A stretch of 64,000 bases of DNA from Mariprofundaceae bacterium (GTDB taxonomy: Bacteria; Pseudomonadota; Zetaproteobacteria; Mariprofundales; Mariprofundaceae), in contig JAJFLC010000013.1 in the NCBI GenBank assembly GCA_021772895.1, positions 1-64,000 of the forward strand, read 5' to 3'. The notes under the pieces are model-generated. The model saw nothing but the letters and a program-made list of their open reading frames with translations. It was not told the DNA's origin and searched no databases. The position numbers were made by a program, and so were the translations under genes. Shown here in pieces: positions 7,469-15,404 of the stretch (positions are counted from its first letter, which is position 1; the number at the start of each line of letters is the position of its first letter).

Positions 7469-9982
7469 TCAAAGAACAGGTTGTCCCACAAGCGTAAATA
7501 TATTCAAAATCAGAGCCTGACCCTGAGCAACTGTAAACTGAACAGGCACTGCCGGTGGATAAGCAACCTGACCGGAAGCTCCTATCGGGCCACCTTCATC
7601 ACCATTTGGAAAAAACAGATCAGGATAACCTGTTGCAGAATTGAAATACATCACGTCAATGCCGTAAGTACCCGGCAATATCCCGTCAAACTGATAGTTA
7701 CCATTTGCATCTGCATGCACTGAAACAGGTGCTGGCAACATCATACTTGTCATAGGGTCCCAAATGGCATTCACATCATATGCCGTAATATATGCATCTG
7801 ATGCAGCCAGACCATTGGCATAAGTAACCGAACCACTGATCGAAGTACCAAACGTTGGGTTATAAAGCTGAGCATTTGCAGTAACAGTTCCACCAAACTG
7901 CGAATAATAATTCCCTGGAGATGAAGGCGGGATCAGAACCCCTCCATTGCCATCAAAATAACCGCCAATGTCTCCATTTGGAAATGGGGAAAGCAAACCC
8001 GTCATAGGGTCTATATAATCTACCCGAAGTGTGTGGGAACTAACAGGCAGGTTTTCGAAAACAAATCGACCAGCTGCATCTGTGAAAGCATCGGTAATCA
8101 CGAGCGTAGAGTTTGCTTGAACTAATGCGCCTGCCACTGGCATACCTATTGAATCTGTTACAGTACCTGTAATTGTCATTTGATTTGGGAAATTTGAAAA
8201 CACAAGATCTGTGGCATTTAACTGCTCGCCATTCACAACTCTCGTGTATCTTGATTCTGTGAATGGCTCAATTCCACCATCCCATATTCCATTCTCATTT
8301 GTATCAATAAATGCTTGAACAATATATTTGTCACTATCTGAGACAATTGGCCCAAACTGATATCGACCATTCAAACCACTCGCATACCCTTCCTCTACCA
8401 AAGCGGGAAAGAAAATATCATTATATAACGAGATGTGATATAGCCCTGATACACCCGTTAAGTTAATAATTTGTCCGGTGATTGTCCCAAGCTTTGGCTG
8501 TAAGGCTTCAGTTGATTCCATCTTTCTAATTCGCAAATGATCACTATCGGAGACATATAAACCACCTTGCTTATCAACTGCAATTGCATTTGAGAAGCCA
8601 AGTTGAGCCATGATGCCCGGCCCTCCATCGCCATTCAACATTGGGTTCACATTCATAACGCCACTACCCACTACGGTAGTGATTATCCCGGTATAAGCAT
8701 CAATCTTACGAACTCTGTAATTCCCAGCATCTGCGACATAAAGATTCCCTTGGTAATCTACCTTTATGTCTCTAACAGGATTAAATGCCGCATTCACTGC
8801 CAAGTAACCGTCACCACTGAATCCGGGTGAACCATTGCCAGCTACTACTCTAAGTTGTCCCCCTACAGGAAACGGAGAAAAAGGCACAACGTACTCAATC
8901 ATATTATCGATTGTAATGATCTGATCGAAATCATTACTAAAATAGATTTTACCTTGCCGATCAACAGCTAAATGGCGTGCATTAATAGGGCTCGAAGCTG
9001 GCATTCCATTTATGATAGGAGCAGAAAATCCGGACCCATCACCTGCTACCGTTGTAATAATTCCATTGCTATCAATCTTACGAATCGCCCCGTTGTCTCG
9101 CTCAGCCACATAAAGATTCCCAGATGCATCAAACACCAAATCGCGAGGCCCAAGTATAGAGGCGTTGGTTGCAGGCCCCCCATCACCCATAAAAGGAATC
9201 ATCGAAGCATATGAATCCCCTGCTACAGTTGTAATGATTCCAGAGGTGTCAATTTTGCGAATTGCATTATTAAAAGCCTCGGCAATATACAGATTACCAA
9301 CGGCATCAAAAGCCAAACCTCGTGGGTTGAATAACGAAGCATTAAGCGCAGGCCCATTGTCTCCAAAAAATGGGGCTGCATTGGCATTTCCTGCTATCGT
9401 TGTGACAATTCCGGCAGCATCAATCTTTCTGATTCTATCATAACCGATTGTTCGATCTGAATAGTAAATATTTCCATATTTATCTAATACAATCTCTTTA
9501 GTATCCACGAGCGCATCCCAAGCTGGAATACCATCACTCATAGGGTCACCAATGCCGCCACCCGCGATCGTAGTAATAATTCCAGCTGGCGGAGTATTAG
9601 CTATTGTAAGGTTGACTCCGGAAACGGGTACTCCTCCAATTATATTAATAGCCGAGGAAACGACAAAAGGCTCACCAGCAGAAATAGCTGGCCCATCTAA
9701 AGCAACATCTACCGAGGCTCTCAGGTAATAAACACCATCAACAAGGTTTCCCATTCCAGGCAATTGATAGCTACCTGAAGTAACAATACCAAAACTCTGT
9801 ACTTCTAAAAAAGTATTTAATTGCGGATTATCAAACAATTCAACAAACAACATGCCAGTTTGCCCACTGTTATTACTCACAGTTCCTGAAATAGAATTAG
9901 CTTGAGCTGTAGAAGAAAACACCCCCATCAGCAGTGATAAAAAAACAAAGAAACAATATACCAAACGATTATTAAATAACAT
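7469..9982 (-). CDS. secreted NHL-repeat protein with carboxypeptidase-regulatory-like domains
   Basis: The 837-residue protein begins with a signal peptide (hydrophobic core YCFFVFLSLLMGVFSS, probable cleavage after AQA). Residues about 30-130 form a beta-rich domain. Residues about 135-490 hold about six NHL-type blades, each with a form of GDGGPA..A, NLYVAD and IRKID..GIITTVAG, predicting a beta-propeller. Residues about 495-837 hold three carboxypeptidase-regulatory-like beta-sandwich modules (TGTVTDSIGMPVAGALV, SGSVTYANGLAASDAYI). The architecture suggests extracellular binding, not catalysis. No membrane anchor, lipobox or sorting domain is seen. AAGGGGAG precedes the ATG. It is a single-gene unit preceded by a 460-bp gap. 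Confidence 0.8.
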   Translation of the reverse strand: MLFNNRLVYCFFVFLSLLMGVFSSTAQANSISGTVSNNSGQTGMLFVELFDNPQLNTFLEVQSFGIVTSGSYQLPGMGNLVDGVYYLRASVDVALDGPAISAGEPFVVSSAINIIGGVPVSGVNLTIANTPPAGIITTIAGGGIGDPMSDGIPAWDALVDTKEIVLDKYGNIYYSDRTIGYDRIRKIDAAGIVTTIAGNANAAPFFGDNGPALNASLFNPRGLAFDAVGNLYIAEAFNNAIRKIDTSGIITTVAGDSYASMIPFMGDGGPATNASILGPRDLVFDASGNLYVAERDNGAIRKIDSNGIITTVAGDGSGFSAPIINGMPASSPINARHLAVDRQGKIYFSNDFDQIITIDNMIEYVVPFSPFPVGGQLRVVAGNGSPGFSGDGYLAVNAAFNPVRDIKVDYQGNLYVADAGNYRVRKIDAYTGIITTVVGSGVMNVNPMLNGDGGPGIMAQLGFSNAIAVDKQGGLYVSDSDHLRIRKMESTEALQPKLGTITGQIINLTGVSGLYHISLYNDIFFPALVEEGYASGLNGRYQFGPIVSDSDKYIVQAFIDTNENGIWDGGIEPFTESRYTRVVNGEQLNATDLVFSNFPNQMTITGTVTDSIGMPVAGALVQANSTLVITDAFTDAAGRFVFENLPVSSHTLRVDYIDPMTGLLSPFPNGDIGGYFDGNGGVLIPPSSPGNYYSQFGGTVTANAQLYNPTFGTSISGSVTYANGLAASDAYITAYDVNAIWDPMTSMMLPAPVSVHADANGNYQFDGILPGTYGIDVMYFNSATGYPDLFFPNGDEGGPIGASGQVAYPPAVPVQFTVAQGQALILNIFTLVGQPVL

Positions 9983-10440
9983 GCACTCCCCTTTTCCTCA
10001 ATTATGATTTAATATAATGCTAACGCGTAAGCAAAACCCTGTCCATTTAATTTACACAAGCTTGAATTCTCGCATACAGTTTTATACGCTTTATTTTGCT
10101 TTTCATCAGATACTTTTACAATAATATTTCGCCTGTTCGGTATATCCGTCAAACCAATAGAGATTCACTAAATCTACGAAGCTAAAGTGTTTGCCATGCA
10201 GCAAAAAACGAACCCCTGTATACAAGCCCCCTGTGCCCAACATTTGGCCCCAAAATATAACGCAACAATCACCCATTTAATTGTTATATCGGCACAAGGG
10301 TAAATATCAATATCGCACCGATCACCAAAGAGACATGTACGACACGCCAGGTAAAAAAAAATAATGCCTCAGAACCATCAATCCAGGATGCAAGGAGTAC
10401 TGAGCAAATCAACTATCCCCTGACAAACATGGATCGTACT
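9983..10440. other. 458-bp intergenic region without a gene
   Basis: No plausible ORF, tRNA or clear terminator. It should hold the promoter of the NHL-repeat gene (minus strand). An imperfect inverted repeat, ATATAAC...GTTATAT at about 10254-10289, is present but too short and weak for a confident call. Confidence 0.5.
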
Positions 10441-10866
10441 TTACAAACTTGATACCGAAATCAAAACAGGCTTGTTACTGCTACTTTTACATCCGGTATC
10501 CACAGGCTGCTTTAAACAGACTTTTTTACTGTGTGTCGAGCCATCCCGACAGGTAAACGTCACCTGAGTGCAATCATCCATGACTGAAGTGACATGCAGT
10601 TGGAGACGCCACTTGGCAGCGTTGGGATCATACGGGTCATCAAACTCCCGTGTCTGCGGTGTGCAAACCTGACTTCTCAGATTATCCGCAACAGTCCGTT
10701 CATTCACCTGCACACGCAGAAGCACAACCTGACCGCCGGTGACAGGATCTGTGGCTTCAATGGGTTCTTTGATTTCAGGACTGGCACAGCCGGAAGAAAA
10801 AAGAGCCACCGCCGATAGCCAGCATAGTGCCAGAGAAATAGGCAAGAGATAATGACGCCAAAGCAT
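10441..10866 (-). CDS. small lipoprotein of unknown function
   Basis: The 141-residue protein has a lipoprotein signal: basic start, hydrophobic core LLPISLALCWLSAVALF and a lipobox-like SSGC, so the mature protein would begin at Cys27 followed by ASPEIKE. The mature part is short, with five further Cys in its second half (CTPQ, DDCTQVTFTC, KKVCLK, DTGCK), suggesting disulfides. It starts 11 bp after the stop of the upstream 256-residue gene, so they form one operon. No known family is recognised. Confidence 0.65.
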   Translation of the reverse strand: MLWRHYLLPISLALCWLSAVALFSSGCASPEIKEPIEATDPVTGGQVVLLRVQVNERTVADNLRSQVCTPQTREFDDPYDPNAAKWRLQLHVTSVMDDCTQVTFTCRDGSTHSKKVCLKQPVDTGCKSSSNKPVLISVSSL

Positions 10867-10877
10867 GGTCTTGCATC

Positions 10878-11648
10878 CTACCCTTCAACGGCAGGTTGAT
10901 CTCTGCACCAGCCATAAACCTCTTCAATCACCCGCTTTTCAATCAGTTTCCAAATCCACTCAATAATCGCGCAGACAATCGCATTCCATGTTTTACAAAT
11001 TGCAATCAGTGCACGAATAATCAAGACAATGACTTTGGTTGCAATAACCTTCCATACTGGCACACCTTTTGTATCGGCCTCTTTGCCTCTGCCCGGCTTT
11101 CCTCGTGTATCCGTGAGGTTGTCGATTTCATTTGCCAGGTCTTTCAGCGTATTACGAATCGGGGTACTGTAAGCTTCGGCATCGCCAAGCCCCTTGTAGA
11201 GATAACCCGTTTCAGTCGGTGTTGCATCAGATTCCAAAAGTATTTTTCTCACTTCCGGTAAAATCTCAACTTGGACAGATGTCTGAAATGCACTGTTTCC
11301 AATCGCTTCATCAATTTCACGGGTTGTATCCGTATCGACATCCAGTTTTTCCACAGCCATACGCACCTGTTGGCTCGCGGCTTTAAGTTGGTCTATAGCA
11401 CGATGATTAAGTCCTGCTGCATATTCCTGCTGATACTTGCCTTCACCTGCAATTTTCAAAACCTTTGCCCGTTCAACATGTTTATAGGCCATCTCACTTT
11501 TGACTGAGTTTCTAAGCCCTGCCAGAAGAAGATCCAGTGCACTCTTTAGATAGACACGGTCAAGCAGCGACTGAAACATTTCATATTCTCTTTGGTCAAC
11601 GCCAGATGAGCAGATATCACTTCGGTATAAATCGGATTTGTTTGACAT
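10878..11648 (-). CDS. unknown protein with helical middle and hydrophobic C-terminal segment
   Basis: A longer frame begins at 11693, but AAGAAGGGGG sits a few bases before the ATG at 11648 (MSNKSDLYRSD), giving 256 residues. The first 185 residues are polar and mainly helical. A basic, Gly-rich linker (TRGKPGRGKEAD) follows, then a strongly hydrophobic segment (VIATKVIVLIIRALIAICK and on through AIIEWIWKLIEK) that could insert into or lie on a membrane. There is no signal peptide. It is followed by a lipoprotein gene 11 bp downstream, so the pair may act together at the envelope. I do not recognise the family. Confidence 0.6.
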   Translation of the reverse strand: MSNKSDLYRSDICSSGVDQREYEMFQSLLDRVYLKSALDLLLAGLRNSVKSEMAYKHVERAKVLKIAGEGKYQQEYAAGLNHRAIDQLKAASQQVRMAVEKLDVDTDTTREIDEAIGNSAFQTSVQVEILPEVRKILLESDATPTETGYLYKGLGDAEAYSTPIRNTLKDLANEIDNLTDTRGKPGRGKEADTKGVPVWKVIATKVIVLIIRALIAICKTWNAIVCAIIEWIWKLIEKRVIEEVYGWCRDQPAVEG

Positions 11649-11735
11649 AGGGTCCCCCTTCTTATGTGATAGTTTATTCAATAGACCATCCATTTATATA
11701 TGTCAAACAAACAAAAAATCATGTTTGAGACCGGT

Positions 11736-12437
11736 TCAGACCATCCGTTTGGCATACCACGCATGAATCAACAGCGCCTGGAAAAATAATACAGGCTTGT
11801 CAAAGTCACCCGATGCAATGATAGCTTCAATTTCCTGTGTCGAAAGCACTGCAACATCCTGGCCCAAAGCCGTAAGGCGTTTTTCAACTTCTTCAGCAGA
11901 CATTTCAGAATATAGCATTGTCCGTGCCCAAACTTCAAAAAGGCTTTTATAGGCTGGAGCACTCATATCAGAAGCCAGATCAGCATTCACCAAACACCCG
12001 CCAGGACGAAGCCTTGCAGCAATCTGACGAAAAAAATCACATCGTTCATCTGACCCCATGAAAAATTGAGACACCAGAATACAGGTTGCCGCATCAAACG
12101 CATCTGATTCAGGAAGCGAAGCCAGATAACCTTCGTGAAACGTGCAACGTGATGCAAAACCACATGTTTCAACCCGCTCACGGCAAATGTCCAACATCGG
12201 AGCTGCGGGCTCTACAACAGTGAAATGCCACTGTGGAAATGCCCGGGCAAGATCCATCAGTTCCGCTCCCGTTCCTACACCAACACAAAGAACACGCGCA
12301 TCGACAGGGAGTTCAGAAAACACCATCTGAATAACAAAATGAAGTGCGTCACGCATCGGTGCTAATTTCGCGACCTGTTTATCGTAAGAAGAAGCGCGTT
12401 TCTGATCAAAAACAACGGTCTGTTCTTTGCTTTTCAT
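11736..12437 (-). CDS. class I SAM-dependent methyltransferase
   Basis: The 233-residue protein has the Rossmann-like methyltransferase fold: motif I VLCVGVGTGAEL (about 45-56), acidic residue ending motif II (VVEPAAPM), motif post-I/III around DAFDAATCILVSQFFMG and ARLRPGGCLVNADL. The C-terminal part is helical. The substrate is not apparent; the sequence resembles small-molecule rather than RNA or DNA methyltransferases. AAGGATTC precedes the ATG. It is probably a single gene, with 40-160 bp gaps on either side. Confidence 0.8.
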   Translation of the reverse strand: MKSKEQTVVFDQKRASSYDKQVAKLAPMRDALHFVIQMVFSELPVDARVLCVGVGTGAELMDLARAFPQWHFTVVEPAAPMLDICRERVETCGFASRCTFHEGYLASLPESDAFDAATCILVSQFFMGSDERCDFFRQIAARLRPGGCLVNADLASDMSAPAYKSLFEVWARTMLYSEMSAEEVEKRLTALGQDVAVLSTQEIEAIIASGDFDKPVLFFQALLIHAWYAKRMV

Positions 12438-12598
12438 GATATGAATCCTTAAATAAATCTTAATCTATAGTTAAGTGATGCCAGTGACATTAATGACGCG
12501 TAGAGTCACTGATTTACCGGGAGAGCGGCTTAATTAACCCGGATAAATTTCTTATCCTGATCAATGATACTCACTTCACTTTCCCCATTTGCATTTTT

Positions 12599-12949
12599 TT
12601 AAAAAATCATCGTATGATCAACAAGATACTTCCCGTCTTCTTCGATCAACAGAAGCTCTGCAACATATTCACCCTGTGCTTTTGTGAACCATTGTTTCCA
12701 AACAACAGCGACAGCATCAGGACGTTTGAACACTGCAACAAATGCTCTTTTTGAGAAGGTTCCCTTTTCACTTTGATACTGTTTACAGACCTTTTGAAAA
12801 TACGCTTTTGTTACGATATTTTTCATTCTCGCGCTAAAATCCCGGATATGCCTCTCATGATCAATATCTGTGGAAGCACCCATCAAATTATCCATGATTG
12901 GATTTACGATATTCAAAATTTCTTCATCACTCATTTTGGTGAAATCCAA
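12599..12949 (-). CDS. 116-residue protein of unknown function with TTG start
   Basis: The gene starts at TTG with an excellent ribosome site, AAGGAGGGC, about 6 nt upstream. The product has an N-terminal helical half with DEEILNIVNPIMDNLM and a beta-rich C-terminal half (RAFVAVFKRPDAVAVVWKQW, VAELLLIEEDGKYLVDHTMIF), an arrangement compatible with an NTF2/SnoaL-like small fold. This is only a structural guess. It lies 80 bp downstream of the BLUF gene on the same strand, so the two may be co-transcribed and this protein could be a partner or output of the light sensor. Confidence 0.55.
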   Translation of the reverse strand: MDFTKMSDEEILNIVNPIMDNLMGASTDIDHERHIRDFSARMKNIVTKAYFQKVCKQYQSEKGTFSKRAFVAVFKRPDAVAVVWKQWFTKAQGEYVAELLLIEEDGKYLVDHTMIF

Positions 12950-13029
12950 AAAGCCCTCCTTAAAATGCTAATTTTTGAGTTTAATGACCGTAGGCCATAC
13001 TTAAACGGTTCATCAGATACGGTGAACTA

Positions 13030-13488
13030 TCAATTAGTCTCATTAAATCGCGTTATAAACCTGTAGACATGCTTAGCATCATCCTGAAACGACCTTAACG
13101 TAAGGTTCTGATCAATATATTCATTATACTTTGGAAAATTTCCGGCCTGATCCATATTGAAAAAGCCCATTGACCATTCCGCATAATTTCTTTTTTTAAT
13201 ATCTCCCGTCATGATTTTAGTGACATCCTTATGGCGACTGTCCTTTGTGATCATATCATACAATTCTAAAATGACCTGCCTCTCCCCCTCAAGCATTTGC
13301 ATAAAATTCCCTTCCTTATACAAAAGCATTCCAGTTACCCCAAGTTTACGATTCCTTTCACGCGCTTCCTGTAGAAGAAGCAATAGCTCATCCTCATCCA
13401 TTAACTTGGTAGCTGAACTTACATAAATCAGATAAAATATAATATTGACTTCCCAAACATTAAATTCACATCGCCTTTTGGATGACAA
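13030..13488 (-). CDS. BLUF-domain blue-light sensor
   Basis: Nearly the whole 152-residue protein is one BLUF domain. The key residues are visible: the Tyr in YLIYVSSAT, the Asn in ERNRKLGVTGMLLY, the Gln in FMQMLEGE and the Trp in EWSMGF, the set that binds FAD and rearranges hydrogen bonds on illumination. There is no effector domain (EAL, cyclase), so it is a short BLUF protein that must signal through a partner. The predicted start is a TTG and adds about 18 residues ahead of the usual domain start without a good ribosome site, so the true start is uncertain. Confidence 0.85.
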   Translation of the reverse strand: MSSKRRCEFNVWEVNIIFYLIYVSSATKLMDEDELLLLLQEARERNRKLGVTGMLLYKEGNFMQMLEGERQVILELYDMITKDSRHKDVTKIMTGDIKKRNYAEWSMGFFNMDQAGNFPKYNEYIDQNLTLRSFQDDAKHVYRFITRFNETN

Positions 13489-13644
13489 ATCTCAAACAAA
13501 GGAAATGCTCTGCCCTTATTTACAGACGTTATCGAAAAAACAAAATCCCGTCTATCATCGAAACAACCCATCTTCAGGCACGAAAATATTCCCCGACTGA
13601 CTTTTCATCATGACGGACGAAACACATACAGCTAGAGTGACCCG

Positions 13645-14589
13645 ATGCCTAAATCTGATTCTCCTGTTCCTGACCTATCCGTTCCATTTGCAGGCTTAAC
13701 GCTGCAATCTCCAATCGTACTGCTTTCGGGCTGTGTTGGTTTTGGTGAGGAATACACACGGGTCGAAGGTTTTTCGAACAAAGATGTTGGCGCGGTGATT
13801 CTCAAAGGCACCACACTTGAACCACGCATGGGCAATGCGCCACACCGTGTTTACGAAACACCATCAGGCATGCTCAATGCCATTGGTCTGCAAAATCCGG
13901 GTACCCGCTATGTGATTGACAATATTTTACCCAACCTGCCCCACAGTGAAACCCAGTTCTGGGCCAATGCCAACGGTACTTCACTGGAAGAATACGCAGA
14001 AATTGCAGCTATATTCGATGATTCACCTGTCACCGCCATTGAAATCAACATCTCCTGCCCCAATGTAAAAGAGGGTGGTGTACATTTTGGCAACGACCCC
14101 GTGATGGCAGGAAAAGTGGTCGAGGCGATGCGCCCGATGACAAAAAAACCGCTGATCACCAAGCTTTCACCCAACAATGCAGATATTGCTGAAACTGCAC
14201 GCCATTGTATTGAGGCTGGCACAGATGGCCTCTCTGTTATCAATACACTGGTAGGCATGGCTGTGGATATTGAATCGAGAAAACCGATTATCGGCAATAT
14301 CTCCGGTGGCCTGTCAGGGCCAGCCATCAAACCCGTGGCATTGTGGAAGATTCATCAAACCCGTGCAGTTGCGGCCAAACATAACATTCCAATTCTGGGC
14401 CAGGGCGGTATCACATCAGGGAAAGATGCTATTGAATTTGCCATCACTGGTTCGGATGCGATTGGGGTCGGAACGGGTCTCTTTTATGATCCACTGCTCT
14501 GTGGCAAGATCCTGGAAGAACTGCGCGACTATCTCTCCAAACACAACATGGAGAGCTATCAGGAACTGGTTGGAACGTTGCAAAGTTAA
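13645..14589 (+). CDS. pyrD: dihydroorotate dehydrogenase, class 1B catalytic subunit type
   Basis: The 314-residue TIM-barrel protein has the class 1 dihydroorotate dehydrogenase features: NISCPNVKEGG with the catalytic Cys (about residue 134), LITKLSPN, SVINTLVGMA, NISGGLSGPAIKP and GQGGITSG for FMN binding. It oxidises dihydroorotate to orotate in pyrimidine synthesis. Cys rather than Ser as base and the soluble form point to class 1B, which normally pairs with the PyrK iron-sulfur subunit; no pyrK is adjacent. The next gene, a secreted nuclease, starts 42 bp downstream but is probably unrelated. Confidence 0.9.
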   Translation: MPKSDSPVPDLSVPFAGLTLQSPIVLLSGCVGFGEEYTRVEGFSNKDVGAVILKGTTLEPRMGNAPHRVYETPSGMLNAIGLQNPGTRYVIDNILPNLPHSETQFWANANGTSLEEYAEIAAIFDDSPVTAIEINISCPNVKEGGVHFGNDPVMAGKVVEAMRPMTKKPLITKLSPNNADIAETARHCIEAGTDGLSVINTLVGMAVDIESRKPIIGNISGGLSGPAIKPVALWKIHQTRAVAAKHNIPILGQGGITSGKDAIEFAITGSDAIGVGTGLFYDPLLCGKILEELRDYLSKHNMESYQELVGTLQS

Positions 14590-14630
14590 AGACCCATTTC
14601 TATGCCAATCCTGACACCAATCACTCTGTA

Positions 14631-15404
14631 ATGCGCACACACTCTTTTTTACTTCTAATGCTTGCAGGCGTTACTTCCGGGCTGTTTTTCAACGATCAGA
14701 CATTTGCAGGTACATTGTCACAGCTGGGATCCAGCCGTTGGGTGACTGTTAACAAGGTTTACGATGGCGATACCTTTAAAACACGCGCAGGCGAAAAGAT
14801 ACGCCTGCTTGGTATCAACACACCTGAAATTGCCCATGGTGGAAAACCCGGTCAACCCTTGGGAAAAAAAGCAAGACAGAAACTTCTATCACTTATACAG
14901 GGAAAACTGGTTCGCATCGAATTTGATAAGGATAAACAGGACAAATATGGTCGCCTCTTAGCCCATGTATATCTCAGGGATGGAACCTGGATTAATGCGC
15001 AGATGATCGAGCGTGGTTGGGCCCACCAATATATTTTTGCTCCCAATTTTCGCCATGCCGATATGCTCTTAAAAAAAGAACAGGCTGCCAGACAAAAAAA
15101 GAGTGGTATCTGGAACACGCCACGTTTTGAACGACTCGAATCAAAACAGGTCAGCGAAAAATTGATTGGTCAGTTTCGATTAATCTCTGGACATGTTGTT
15201 TCGATTGGAAAAAAAAGATGGGGCTTTAAACTGGGCAAGCTCTCCATCAGCATTCCAAGAGCTTACCGAAAATGGTTTAAAACGCCTCTGAAACTTAAAA
15301 AGAATGACAGGGTCATCGTGCATGGAACCATACGTATTTCCAACAAAGGAAAACTCTATCTTGCCTTGCATTCACCCTACGACCTGGAGATAATCAAACA
15401 ATGA
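14631..15404 (+). CDS. secreted thermonuclease-family (SNase) nuclease
   Basis: The 257-residue protein has a signal peptide (LLLMLAGVTSGLFF, likely cut after TFAG). Residues about 38-165 form an SNase domain: VYDGDTFK, RLLGINTPE, KQDKYGRLLAHVYL and WAHQYI include the Asp, Arg and Glu residues that bind Ca2+ and catalyse phosphodiester cleavage. The last 90 residues form a basic beta-rich domain (NDRVIVHGTIRISNKGKLYL) that looks like an OB fold and may bind nucleic acid. The stop overlaps the start of the BepA-like gene by four bases, so both envelope proteins are made together. Confidence 0.85.
   Translation: MRTHSFLLLMLAGVTSGLFFNDQTFAGTLSQLGSSRWVTVNKVYDGDTFKTRAGEKIRLLGINTPEIAHGGKPGQPLGKKARQKLLSLIQGKLVRIEFDKDKQDKYGRLLAHVYLRDGTWINAQMIERGWAHQYIFAPNFRHADMLLKKEQAARQKKSGIWNTPRFERLESKQVSEKLIGQFRLISGHVVSIGKKRWGFKLGKLSISIPRAYRKWFKTPLKLKKNDRVIVHGTIRISNKGKLYLALHSPYDLEIIKQ

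Noticed and set aside
10254-10289. ATATAAC...GTTATAT inverted repeat resembling an attC end pair
   Set aside because: Only about 36 bp long with no inner spaced arms and no cassette gene beside it; likely chance in AT-rich DNA.
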